From contig MEUC01000029.1 of assembly GCA_001771545.1 (NCBI GenBank), positions 65,445 to 104,647 of the forward strand: DNA of 39,203 nt, given 5' to 3'. The position numbers and the translations under genes were made by a program. Under the pieces are notes generated by a model. That model was not told the DNA's origin and searched no databases. It worked only from the letters and a program-made list of their open reading frames with translations. This document shows, one piece after another, positions 7,573 through 14,708 of this stretch (its first letter is position 1; each line of letters opens with the position of its first letter). Origin of the DNA: a candidate division WOR-1 bacterium RIFOXYB2_FULL_42_35 (GTDB lineage: Bacteria; Margulisbacteria; WOR-1; O2-12-FULL-45-9).

Positions 7573-9603
7573 ATGAAACAATACCCTCCGGAGAAGATTA
7601 GAAACGTTGGAGTTGTTGGTTCGGGTTCGGTTGGTAAAACCTCTCTTTGTGAAGCCTTACTTTTTAAAGCCGGGGTAATCCCTCGACAAGGCAAAGTTTT
7701 AGACGGTAACACTGTCTCTGATTATGATCCTGAAGAAATTAAGCGTGGGATTAGTATCCATTCCGCCCTCTTGCCTTTTGAACATAAAGACCATGCTATT
7801 AATTTAATTGACACCCCAGGATATATTGATTTTATCGGTGATGCAATTTCTACCCTAAGGATTGTAGACAGCATTATAATAGTGGTAGATGCTGTATCCG
7901 GTTATGGATCAGCCTTGGAAAACCTCTGGAAACTAGCTGACCAGTATAACCTACCCCGAATCATCATTATCAATAAAATGGATAAAGATCGGGCTGATTT
8001 CGATGCCACGCTGGAAAAATTACGCAGTAAATTTAGTCATGGAATTGTGCCTGTTCAAGTGCCAATTGGTGTGGGAGCGAATTTCTCCGGCATTCACAGC
8101 CTGCTGCAGCATGACTATCCCCCAGAACTTGAAGATGCCGTTAAAAAGAATAAAGAACTGCTAATCGAAGGATTGGCTGAAATTGATGATCAGATTCTGG
8201 AAGAATTCTTGGACAACAAAGAGATTACTGAAGAGGAAATGCGGGAGACCCTAATCAAGGCCATAGAGGCTGATAAGGTTTTTCCTGTTTTCTGCACAGC
8301 TTCACTCAAAGATATTGGTATTGAGGAAATTTTAGACGAAATCATTGATTGGATGCCCCCTGCTAACGATAAACCAGCAGCTGCCAAGGGTTTAGATGGC
8401 AGTGACGTAGAAGTTAAAATTGATACCAAAGAACCTTTCTCTGGCTTAATCTTTAAAACTGTTTCTGAACCACACATTGGCAATTTAGCTTATATTCGGG
8501 TCTATTCGGGAACGATCCTCCCCTCTTCCTTAGTCTACAATGCCAGCAAAGGCAAGGAGGAAAGGATTGGTCAAATTGTTACCATGCGAGGAAAAACTAA
8601 GGTTGATCTGCCGGTTCTCTCCGCCGGAGAAATAGCCGTCTTGCCAAAGCTAAAAATAACCGGCACAGGCAATACCCTCTGCGATAAAAACAGCAAGGTC
8701 TTGTTTGAAAACCCCAAGTTTCCGGAGTCAGTTGTTTCCTTTGCAGTTAAACCTAAAAGTAAAGCTGATCAGGAAAAAATGGGACTAGGTCTAAGCAGCT
8801 TTAGCCATGAAGATCTAACCTTTAAGGTTAGCTATCATGCGGAAACAAAAGAGACCGTTGTCTCCGGCATGGGTGATCTTCACCTAGAAAGCATCTTAAA
8901 AAGGCTCAAGGATCGTCACGGAATTGAAATTGAAGTCGGTGCCCCTAGAATTGCTTACAAAGAAACTATTATTGGTAAGAGCAAAGCTCAGGGCAAGTAT
9001 AAAAAACAAACAGGAGGACGCGGTCAATATGGAGATACTTGGCTTGAGATTGAACCATTAGAACACGGGAAAGGTTTTGAATTTGTTAATAAGATTGTCG
9101 GCGGTACAATCCCTAAAAACTATATCCCGGCAGTGGAAAAAGGGATTCGCGAAGCCATGGCTGGCGGGGTAGTGGCTGGATATCCGGTAGTAGATGTTAG
9201 AATCACCTTGGTTGACGGCTCTTATCATGAAGTAGACTCATCTGATATGGCTTTTAAGATCGCTGGTTCCATGGGCTTTAAAAAGGCTTTTGCCGACGCT
9301 AAACCAATTCTGCTTGAGCCAGTTGTGGAGATTACGGTCACTGCACCAGCGGAACATATTGGCGAAGTTACCGGAGACTTAAATAAGCATCGAGGGAAAA
9401 TATTACAAATTGAAACAGAAAAAGTTGTTGCCCTGGTTCCTGCCGGGGAAATATCAAAATATGCGACAACCCTAAGGTCTTTTACTCACGGCCAAGGAGT
9501 TTTTTCTACGAAGTTTTCCCACTACGAACAAGTTCCCCCGCAAACCCAACAGAAGCTAGTTGAAATCTACCAGAAGATGAAAGAAGCCGGCGGAACTCAC
9601 TAG
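7573..9603 (+). CDS. Elongation factor G-like GTPase (EF-G2 family)
   Basis: This 676-residue translational GTPase has G1 GSGSVGKT (16-23), the switch-I region EEIKRGISIHSA, G3 DTPGYIDF (80-87) and G4 NKMD (134-137). EF-G domains II to V follow: GRGQYGDTWLEIEP in domain IV, then DVRITLVDGSYHEVDSS and GEVTGDLNKHRGKI. Classic EF-G has an AHIDAGKTT P-loop. The form here, with GNTVSDYDPEEIKRG, is that of the EF-G-like/EF-G2 paralogue, whose role is poorly defined, so the housekeeping fusA is probably elsewhere. I chose ATG 7573 over a TTG at 7555 because a promoter covers that TTG. Its stop overlaps that of the convergent serA (CTAG). Confidence 0.9.
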   Translation: MKQYPPEKIRNVGVVGSGSVGKTSLCEALLFKAGVIPRQGKVLDGNTVSDYDPEEIKRGISIHSALLPFEHKDHAINLIDTPGYIDFIGDAISTLRIVDSIIIVVDAVSGYGSALENLWKLADQYNLPRIIIINKMDKDRADFDATLEKLRSKFSHGIVPVQVPIGVGANFSGIHSLLQHDYPPELEDAVKKNKELLIEGLAEIDDQILEEFLDNKEITEEEMRETLIKAIEADKVFPVFCTASLKDIGIEEILDEIIDWMPPANDKPAAAKGLDGSDVEVKIDTKEPFSGLIFKTVSEPHIGNLAYIRVYSGTILPSSLVYNASKGKEERIGQIVTMRGKTKVDLPVLSAGEIAVLPKLKITGTGNTLCDKNSKVLFENPKFPESVVSFAVKPKSKADQEKMGLGLSSFSHEDLTFKVSYHAETKETVVSGMGDLHLESILKRLKDRHGIEIEVGAPRIAYKETIIGKSKAQGKYKKQTGGRGQYGDTWLEIEPLEHGKGFEFVNKIVGGTIPKNYIPAVEKGIREAMAGGVVAGYPVVDVRITLVDGSYHEVDSSDMAFKIAGSMGFKKAFADAKPILLEPVVEITVTAPAEHIGEVTGDLNKHRGKILQIETEKVVALVPAGEISKYATTLRSFTHGQGVFSTKFSHYEQVPPQTQQKLVEIYQKMKEAGGTH

Positions 9604-11180
9604 AGTTTAACTAGTGTTGCTCCCGATATCCCCTCGAGTTTAGTTAAACCATTGAGGATTTCGTCGGAAACAACTGCATCAACATTAAGGACCATCACAG
9701 CTTTTTCCCCTACCTTGAGACGGCCAACATCCATTGAGGCAATATTGATACTATTTTGACCCAAGAATGTTCCCACTTTACCGACCATTCCAGGTTTATC
9801 TATGTTAGACAGGATTAAAACATAACCAGCTGGTTCGGCATCAACCTTAAAGCCATCAATTGAAACCAGGCGGTCACCCAAGCCTTCAAAAACTGTCCCT
9901 CCAACCTCACGTTCCCCTTTGTCAGAGGTTAAGCGCAGAGAGATCAAACTGGCAAAATCTTTGGTCTCTTTATTTTTGGTTTCTACAACCTGAATGCCTC
10001 GTTCTTTGGCAATATGCGGTGCATTAACAAAATTAACCACTACATCCATCATGGGGGCGAGTAAGCCTTTGAGAACAGAGGTTGTTAGAGGGGAAACTTC
10101 GTTAGCAGCAACCTCACCGGAATATTCTATTTGAACTTTGGAAACAGCCCCCTTAACAATCTGCGCGGCTAGGGCGCCTAATTTTTCCGCAATGCCCATG
10201 TATGGTTTGACCGGTCTAATTAGTTCCGGCTTCATGGAAGGGATGTTAACCGCAGAGCGGGCTGCCCCACCCTTTAAGACCTCAATAATCTGCTCTACAA
10301 CATCAACAGCGACATTGACTTGAGCTTCAACAGTTGAGGCCCCTAAGTGAGGGGTAGTAATAATATTATCTAAAGTTAACAACGGGCTATCAGCAGGCAG
10401 CGGCTCTTTTTCAAAGACATCGAGTGCTGCGGCAGCTACCTGTCCAGATTTTACAGCTTCATAAAGATCTTGCTCATTGATAATACCACCGCGAGCAACG
10501 TTAACTATGCGAACACCCTTCTTCATAGTTGCAATTGATTTGGCATTGATCATGCCGGCAGTTTCTTTGGTTTTGGGAATATGGAAAGTAAGAAAATCCG
10601 CCTCTTTAATTACTTCCTCCAATTTTTTAAGTTCAACCCCTAAAGTTTTAGCATTCTCCTCTGTTACAAAAGGATCGAAGCCAATGACTTTCATCCCCAT
10701 ACCTAGAGCATAAGAAGCAACCCGACGGCCAATCTTACCTAAACCGACCACACCAAGGGTTTTATTGAAAACTTCTACCCCTTTGAATGATTTGCGATCC
10801 CAGTTGCCAGCTTTTAATTTTCCGTGCGCCTGAGGGATTTGGCGCGCCATAGAGAGCAACATGGCCCAAGTGTGTTCTGCCGCAGCTACAGTATTACCTT
10901 CAGGAGAATTAACGACAATAACGCCATTCTTAGTCGCCGTAGGGAGATCAACATTATCAACCCCTACTCCTGCCCGACCAATAATTTTTAAATTTTTGCC
11001 GGCTTCGATAATTTTTGGGGTGACTTTGGTTGCGGAACGCACAACCAGGGCATCATATTGAGGAATAATTTTAATTAATTCGTCTTCAGGCAGGCCAGTA
11101 ATCATCTCTCCTTCGATACCGGCATCTTGCAACATTTTTAATCCGACTTCGGCAATTTTATCAGAGGCTAGAACTTTCAT
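9600..11180 (-). CDS. serA: D-3-phosphoglycerate dehydrogenase
   Basis: SerA oxidises 3-phosphoglycerate to 3-phosphohydroxypyruvate with NAD, the first step of serine synthesis. The 526-residue protein is the long form: catalytic and Rossmann domains (about 1-315), an allosteric substrate-binding domain (about 320-450) and a C-terminal ACT domain (about 452-526, beginning VLILSNIDKPGMVGKVG) that senses serine in family members. The NAD site is GLGKIGRR (146-153). The catalytic residues are R230 (VARGG), E259 (FEKEP) and H278 (PHLGAST). The ATG is preceded by a strong AAAGGAG Shine-Dalgarno. Its leader of about 90 nt contains an unusual heptamer-repeat hairpin. The gene is convergent with the EF-G-like gene, sharing CTAG at the stops. 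Confidence 0.97.
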   Translation of the reverse strand: MKVLASDKIAEVGLKMLQDAGIEGEMITGLPEDELIKIIPQYDALVVRSATKVTPKIIEAGKNLKIIGRAGVGVDNVDLPTATKNGVIVVNSPEGNTVAAAEHTWAMLLSMARQIPQAHGKLKAGNWDRKSFKGVEVFNKTLGVVGLGKIGRRVASYALGMGMKVIGFDPFVTEENAKTLGVELKKLEEVIKEADFLTFHIPKTKETAGMINAKSIATMKKGVRIVNVARGGIINEQDLYEAVKSGQVAAAALDVFEKEPLPADSPLLTLDNIITTPHLGASTVEAQVNVAVDVVEQIIEVLKGGAARSAVNIPSMKPELIRPVKPYMGIAEKLGALAAQIVKGAVSKVQIEYSGEVAANEVSPLTTSVLKGLLAPMMDVVVNFVNAPHIAKERGIQVVETKNKETKDFASLISLRLTSDKGEREVGGTVFEGLGDRLVSIDGFKVDAEPAGYVLILSNIDKPGMVGKVGTFLGQNSINIASMDVGRLKVGEKAVMVLNVDAVVSDEILNGLTKLEGISGATLVKL

Positions 11181-11198
11181 AATTAATCTCCTTTACTA

Positions 11199-11267
11199 GT
11201 AATGTGAATTGAGTAATGTGTAATGAGAATATATTCGCACATCGCATTACTCATTACCATATTCTCA
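11199..11267. repeat. Heptamer-repeat inverted element in the serA leader
   Basis: The plus strand reads as 7-bp units GTAATGT, GAATTGA, GTAATGT, GTAATGA, GAATATA. The other side, read on the minus strand, is GAATATG, GTAATGA, GTAATGC, GATGTGC. The arms TGAGAATAT (11224-11232) and ATATTCTCA (11259-11267) are perfectly complementary. On the serA mRNA this forms a hairpin at the 5' end of the leader, upstream of the Shine-Dalgarno. Confidence 0.8.
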
Positions 11268-11278
11268 GGGAAGTTACT

Positions 11279-11284
11279 ATTATA
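11279..11284 (-). promoter_or_regulatory. serA -10 box
   Basis: Minus-strand TGTTATAAT (TATAAT at 11284-11279) gives a start near 11272 and a leader of about 90 nt that includes the heptamer hairpin. No convincing -35 was found. Confidence 0.5.
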
Positions 11285-11296
11285 ACACGAACAGAT

Positions 11297-12058
11297 TTAG
11301 TAATTAACCTTAACCAAACACAACCCCTGCCCCGGCGCAGTGCGCCCAGCCTGATTTCGATCTTGCGCTTTAAGGATCTTTTTAACTTCAGTTAAAGAGA
11401 GTTTTCCTAACCCAACCTCAACTAGTGTACCAACTATGTTGCGAACCATTTTGTAGAGAAAGCCATTACCTACAAACTCGAAACTCATAACTCGAAACTC
11501 GCAACCATCCCAAATTTTGACTTTTCGCTGGCGGATTGAAATCCTGAACAGCTCTTTGACAAAGTCTTTGTCATCAGAGTGTGCGGCACAAAACGACTTA
11601 AAATTATGTTTGCCTTGAAGGATCTTCGCAGCCTTTTGCATAGCCGACAAATTAAGTTTTGGTTTAACGTGCCAGACAATATTTAACAAGGCCGGCGGCC
11701 GCTGATCTCCATTAAAGATCAGATACTCATATTTTTTACTCTTGGCCATATATCTGGAATTATAATCACTAGCCACCTCTTCAGCTGTTAGGATTCTAAT
11801 CTCATACGGTAAACAACTATTTAAGGCGGCAGGAATTTGCTTTAACTTGATTGTGCCATCAAAGTGAAAATTAACAACTTGATCTAAAGCATGCACTTTC
11901 GCATCAGTTCTAGAAACCCCGATAACCTTAATCTTCTTTTTAAAGAGGTTAAAGAGTGCTTTCTCTAGTTCACCACGAACAGTTCTTTGCTTTGGCTGCA
12001 GTTCAAAACCAGAGAAGTTAGTGCCATCATACTGAAGAGTTAACTTAATATTGCGCAT
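11297..12058 (-). CDS. truA: tRNA pseudouridine(38-40) synthase TruA
   Basis: TruA isomerises uridines 38-40 in the tRNA anticodon stem. The catalytic aspartate is in VSRTDAKVHALDQVV (D52 from the ATG used); the motif is usually GRTDAGVHA, so a Ser replaces the first Gly and a Lys the second. The family elements YDGTNFSGFELQP, YLIFNGDQRPP and NGFLYKMVRNIVGTLVEVGLG are present, and the length (253) is normal. An ATG at 12058 is preferred over the overlapping TTG at 12061, and a TATAAT box lies 8 nt upstream. The segment CEFRVMSFEF, before the conserved NGFLYKM strand, is encoded by four heptamer repeats and looks like an insertion in a surface loop. Confidence 0.95.
   Translation of the reverse strand: MRNIKLTLQYDGTNFSGFELQPKQRTVRGELEKALFNLFKKKIKVIGVSRTDAKVHALDQVVNFHFDGTIKLKQIPAALNSCLPYEIRILTAEEVASDYNSRYMAKSKKYEYLIFNGDQRPPALLNIVWHVKPKLNLSAMQKAAKILQGKHNFKSFCAAHSDDKDFVKELFRISIRQRKVKIWDGCEFRVMSFEFVGNGFLYKMVRNIVGTLVEVGLGKLSLTEVKKILKAQDRNQAGRTAPGQGLCLVKVNY
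11476..11503. repeat. Four heptamer units inside truA
   Basis: Successive 7-bp units ACTCGAA, ACTCATA, ACTCGAA, ACTCGCA lie in the truA coding strand in reverse. They encode a 7-residue-period peptide around EFRVMSFEF in a loop before NGFLYKM. Confidence 0.8.
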
Positions 12059-12066
12059 CAATAGTA

Positions 12067-12093
12067 ATTATAACACTAATGATTTGGGGACAA
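12067..12093 (-). promoter_or_regulatory. truA promoter (leaderless type)
   Basis: TGTTATAAT (TATAAT at 12072-12067) with a possible TTGTCC -35 (12093-12088) at 15 bp. The ATG follows by 8 nt with no Shine-Dalgarno. The stretch 12094-12191 between here and the IS shows nothing recognisable. Confidence 0.55.
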
Positions 12094-12209
12094 AAAAATA
12101 ATTGGGTTTTTTAGAGGTGGTCTAGGAATCCACAAGCAAAGCCAGTAAACGGCCTTTTATGACCCCTCTTTGCGGGTCCAAAAGTATATATACAACGCAA
12201 TAAATTATT

Positions 12210-12238
12210 TGACTTAGGCATGAAGAGCTGGTATGATA
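12210..12238 (+). promoter_or_regulatory. Transposase promoter in the left IS end
   Basis: TTGACT (12210-12215), 17 bp, TATGAT (12233-12238); the -35 is inside the terminal repeat. A GGAGG Shine-Dalgarno lies near 12245-12249, before the ATG at 12261. Confidence 0.6.
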
Positions 12239-12260
12239 TAGCCATGGAGGTAGTCATATC

Positions 12261-13049
12261 ATGCCAGTAAAATTCACAAGGAAGATTGATCGCGAGAAGG
12301 TAAGGGGTCTCTATGAAAAGGAAAAAGGGGAAAAACTGAAGCTCCGCTATAAAGCTCTGCTGCTATTAGACCAACTTGATAATAACGCCGCAGAAGTTGG
12401 CCGCAGAATTGGAAAAAGCCGAACAACAATTGGCTTATGGGTACAAAGATATAACCAACAGGGGTTGGCCGGTCTTAAAGACAAGAAACAACCTGGTCGC
12501 CCCCCGCGCTTAACCAAACAACAACAAGAAAAACTGAAACATTTAATCTTAACCAAACTACCCACTGATATTGGTTGGGAATATCCGGTCTGGGATGGCA
12601 AATCCTTGGCTTATTTAATCAAAAAACTATTTAGCTTGGCAATCAAAGTCAGACGCTGCCAATATTTATTTCATGAAATGGGGTTTGGCTTACAAAGGCC
12701 ACGCCATTCTTTTGCCAAAGCTGACAAGAAAAAGCAAGCTGGTTTTAGACGAGACTTTAAAAAAAACTCCAAAACCTGGATATTAAAAAAGAAGTAGGCC
12801 TCTTTGAGGATGAATGTCATGTTGTATCTAGATCGGGCTGGCTGGCATACAGGTAGAAAAGTTAAACAGTTGCCAGCTTACTCGCCTCAGCTTAATCCTG
12901 TTGAGAGGGTGTGGAAGTTGTTGAGATTAAATGTTACCCATAATCGTTTTTACCAGTTTGTAACACTTTTCGAGTCTGCTTTAAGTAGTTTTCTTAAATC
13001 AATCAGCAGAAAGCATAAGAAAATTCATGTGCTATGTCACAATATTTAA
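12261..13049 (+). pseudogene. IS630-type transposase, frameshifted and deleted
   Basis: The first 178 codons (to 12797) hold the helix-turn-helix part (AAEVGRRIGKSRTTIGLWVQRYNQQGL) and the linker. At 12785-12791 there is an A AAA AAG slippery heptamer. A -1 shift there continues into EVGLFEDECHVV, the first catalytic Asp motif of the DDE domain, and then stops at 12854-12856. Homology resumes in the original frame with YLDRAGWHTGRKV (second Asp) and LPAYSPQLNPVERVW (catalytic Glu). The roughly 70-80 residues normally between the first and second Asp are gone. The Asp-to-Glu spacing is also short (23 rather than about 31-34). The A6G shift may have been programmed in the ancestor, but the deletions make this copy dead. 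Confidence 0.88.
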
Positions 13050-13106
13050 TGCGCCATATATATTTATTTTTTCTTTCTACTCTTTGTGTCCTAGTTATGT
13101 TTTGAC

Positions 13107-13236
13107 CTAGAAGCTGGTTTATGAGTATGGAAGCTAGTTAGGATGCTGGAGGGTGATGATAGATCCTAGAAGTAATCAAGCTTCTAACTTCTACATCCAA
13201 CATCTTAACCAGCATCTAAAACCATAAACTAACTTT
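13107..13236. repeat. Inverted accordion repeat downstream of the IS
   Basis: The left arm contains GAAGCTGGTT, GAAGCTAGTTA and GATGCTGG. The right arm, read on the minus strand, contains GATGCTGG and then heptamers GATGTTG, GATGTAG, AAGTTAG, AAGCTTG. GATGCTGG (13142-13149) and CCAGCATC (13209-13216) are perfect complements. No gene was found in 13059-13310 apart from this element and a promoter. Confidence 0.65.
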
Positions 13237-13258
13237 TCTACTCGTAGATCATTTTTGA

Positions 13259-13287
13259 TTGACACTTAAAGCCTGGAATGGGAAAAT
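13259..13287 (+). promoter_or_regulatory. Promoter of the small membrane protein gene
   Basis: A perfect TTGACA (13259-13264) and a weak GAAAAT (13282-13287) at 17 bp. A GGGGGTG Shine-Dalgarno then precedes the ATG at 13311. Confidence 0.5.
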
Positions 13288-13310
13288 ATCCCTACAAAGG
13301 GGGTGAAAAG

Positions 13311-13724
13311 ATGAAAAAAATTATCGTTCCTGGACTCGTTGCTGGCATAGCCATGTTAGTGGTAGGCATGATCATCAGCAAGCTATTTAATCTAGCCGTG
13401 CCTACTTTGATGGCCGAATACCAGAACCCTGCCTTATTCAGAACTCGGTTAGATCCCCAGATGTTATTATTTTTCGCTTGGCCATTTGTTTTAGGCCTTG
13501 CTTTGGCTCTTGTTTGGAATAAAGTTAAAGGGGTAATTCCTGGCCGTCTCTTGACCAGAGCAACTCAATTTGGCCTTGGTTACTGGATTGTTGCTTCAAT
13601 TCCTGGAATGTTGATTACTTATGCTAGCTTTCCTGTTTCTCCACTAATGGTTACTTCTTGGACTGTTGGTGGTTTTTTTCAAGCGATTGCCGCTGGTGCA
13701 GTACTCGCAAAGATTAACGGTTAA
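13311..13724 (+). CDS. Small four-helix membrane protein, function unknown
   Basis: This 137-residue protein has about four hydrophobic segments: VPGLVAGIAMLVVGMIISK, MLLFFAWPFVLGLALALVW, a third around FGLGYWIVASIPGMLI and a C-terminal FFQAIAAGAVLA. I do not recognise a family. The start ATG at 13311 is preferred over an upstream in-frame ATG at 13278. A strong GGGGGTGA Shine-Dalgarno ends 5 nt before 13311, and the upstream start would lie in the promoter. It stands alone, between the IS-associated repeat and a long palindrome at its 3' side. Confidence 0.7.
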   Translation: MKKIIVPGLVAGIAMLVVGMIISKLFNLAVPTLMAEYQNPALFRTRLDPQMLLFFAWPFVLGLALALVWNKVKGVIPGRLLTRATQFGLGYWIVASIPGMLITYASFPVSPLMVTSWTVGGFFQAIAAGAVLAKING

Positions 13725-13734
13725 AGCTATTCAC

Positions 13735-13770
13735 AGCTAGCCTTTCACTATATATAGTGCGAGGCTAGCT
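13735..13770. repeat. 36-bp near-perfect palindrome between convergent genes
   Basis: AGCTAGCCT (13735-13743) pairs with AGGCTAGCT (13762-13770), and CACTATA (13746-13752) pairs with TATAGTG (13753-13759). The only interruption is a 2-nt mismatch on each side (TT/CG). There is no U-tract on either strand, so it is not a standard intrinsic terminator. It contains the last codons and stop of the YgjP-like gene (LASHYI, stop). Confidence 0.75.
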
Positions 13771-14287
13771 TAATCCCCCCACCATACTCTTTAAGCCAAA
13801 GCTTGGCCTGTTTATAAGCAGGGAAGAACAAATCAACCTCTCTCCAGAAACCTTTAGGATGATTACGATGCTTAAGATGAGCTAATTCTTGGACAACCAC
13901 ATAATCAATCACAAATTGAGGGGCTAAGACTAACCGCCAAGCAAAATTGAGACTCCCTTTTGAACTGCAAGAACTCCAACGCTGTTTTGCTTGAGAAATT
14001 TTAATACGAATATATTTTAAGCCAGATAGTGCCGAGTAATAATTTGCTCGTACAGATTTTTTTTGCAGGGCTTCTCCCCTGCTTATTTCACCAAAGTCTA
14101 TCTGTTGGCAATGTTCCTGTCTTGATTTGGCTTGTTGTTTTTTTGTAATCCAATCTTTCTTTCGCTCAATTATTTCAATAATATATTGGTCGGGAATATG
14201 CTGCGGCACCCGAATAACTAAAGAAGCATCGTCCTTAACTTGCAAGGAGATGCTTCTTCTTTTGGAACGGATTATCTCCGAGTTCAC
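13748..14287 (-). CDS. YgjP/DUF45-like M48-related metallopeptidase with Gln for the first zinc His
   Basis: This 179-residue protein of the YgjP-like (DUF45) family shows KRRSISLQV near the start, the RWSSCSSKGSLNFAWRLVLAP segment and the active-site region YVVVQELAHLKHRNHPKGFW. The family motif is HExxH, followed by NHSxxFW. Here the first zinc-binding His is Gln (codon CAA), while the Glu, the second His and the NH of NHPKGFW are present. Activity is therefore doubtful unless this subgroup uses Gln. The gene overlaps the small membrane protein gene upstream by 4 nt (coupled). Its last codons are formed by a palindrome, which suggests the original C-terminus was replaced. Confidence 0.85.
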   Translation of the reverse strand: MNSEIIRSKRRSISLQVKDDASLVIRVPQHIPDQYIIEIIERKKDWITKKQQAKSRQEHCQQIDFGEISRGEALQKKSVRANYYSALSGLKYIRIKISQAKQRWSSCSSKGSLNFAWRLVLAPQFVIDYVVVQELAHLKHRNHPKGFWREVDLFFPAYKQAKLWLKEYGGGIKLASHYI

Positions 14288-14484
14288 TTACTCAAAAATC
14301 TAGCCATCGGCCTGATCGCCGCTACCACATAGATGATGGCATACCAATACCAATCCAGGCTTAAAATTGGGGACCAAAGTTTAGCCACCAACAAAGCAAA
14401 ACCCAATACCGCTAATTTAGTCAAAGTAATGTCGAGCAAGTCCAGCTTCTTAACCTTAGAATCAAGCCAAGCAAACAATTTCAT
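14284..14484 (-). CDS. Small two-helix membrane protein, function unknown
   Basis: This 66-residue protein has an amphipathic N-terminus (MKLFAWLDSKVKKLDLLD) and two hydrophobic stretches (TLTKLAVLGFALLVAKLW and YWYAIIYVVAAIRPMARF). The ATG at 14484 has an AGGAGGT Shine-Dalgarno 9 nt upstream, which decides the start against a longer frame from 14571. The gene ends in a 4-nt ATGA overlap with the YgjP-like gene, so the two proteins are made together. A membrane adaptor or anchor for the neighbour is possible but not shown. No family is recognised. Confidence 0.75.
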   Translation of the reverse strand: MKLFAWLDSKVKKLDLLDITLTKLAVLGFALLVAKLWSPILSLDWYWYAIIYVVAAIRPMARFLSK

Positions 14485-14517
14485 CTTACAACTACCTCCT
14501 TTTGGTTTGTGACGACA

Positions 14518-14545
14518 ATAATAGCATAAAACAGACCCCATACAA
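14518..14545 (-). promoter_or_regulatory. Promoter of the small membrane protein / YgjP-like operon
   Basis: TTGTAT (14545-14540), 16 bp, TATTAT (14523-14518) with a TGC extension. A leader of about 30 nt carries the AGGAGGT site. Confidence 0.6.
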
Positions 14546-14589
14546 CTACGCCCCATCTGCAATACACTCAAAAAGACAACCTAACTACA

Positions 14590-14661
14590 ATACTGCAGGA
14601 CTGCCAGACTTTTAAAACAATAAAAGATCATGCAGTCTGGGGGGCTGGAAGTCATGCAGTC
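14590..14661. repeat. Octamer-repeat inverted element
   Basis: Eight-bp units CTGCAGGA and CTGCCAGA lie on the left. On the right are ATGCAGTC (14630-14637), TGGGGGGC, TGGAAGTC and ATGCAGTC (14654-14661). CCAGACTTTT and AAAAG...AGTCTGG form the stem. It is the same family as the element at 29636-29732 and lies just upstream of the cyclophilin promoter. Confidence 0.7.
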
Positions 14662-14673
14662 TTGTCCCCTAGA

Positions 14674-14702
14674 TTGCAAAACTTGCTCTATTAATTTATA
14701 AT
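14674..14702 (+). promoter_or_regulatory. Cyclophilin-gene promoter (leaderless type)
   Basis: TTGCAA (14674-14679), 17 bp, TATAAT (14697-14702). The ATG at 14709 follows by only 6 nt. Confidence 0.75.
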
Positions 14703-14708
14703 CTATTT

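Larger units (their letters stand above)
12192..13058 (+). mobile_element. Internally deleted IS630-family insertion sequence
   Basis: Imperfect terminal inverted repeats lie at about 12192-12225 and 13024-13058. Aligned from the ends they share TA, CGCA, TAAAT, TGAC, TAG and CATGAA, about 24 of 34 positions. Both ends sit in TA-rich sequence consistent with the TA target duplication of this family. The element is about 0.86 kb against 1.0-1.2 kb for intact relatives. The deficit matches missing transposase core sequence, so it cannot transpose on its own. Confidence 0.8.

Noticed and set aside
7573..9603. Housekeeping EF-G (fusA) or a tetracycline-resistance protein
   Set aside because: The P-loop GSGSVGKT and the NTVSDYDPEE segment fit the EF-G-like paralogue. 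There are no rpsL/rpsG/tuf neighbours and no TetM-type signatures.
12094..12191. RNA gene or riboswitch upstream of the IS (GACCC...GGGTC pairing)
   Set aside because: Only a 5-bp stem is present, with no conserved motif; no tRNA-like GGTTCGAATCC arm was seen anywhere in the window.
12785..12856. Working programmed -1 frameshift in the transposase
   Set aside because: The A AAA AAG site is real, but the shifted frame stops after about 20 codons because the catalytic core is deleted. No functional fusion can be made from this copy.
13735..13770. Intrinsic terminator
   Set aside because: The stem is strong, but there is no U-tract on either strand; recorded as a palindrome instead.
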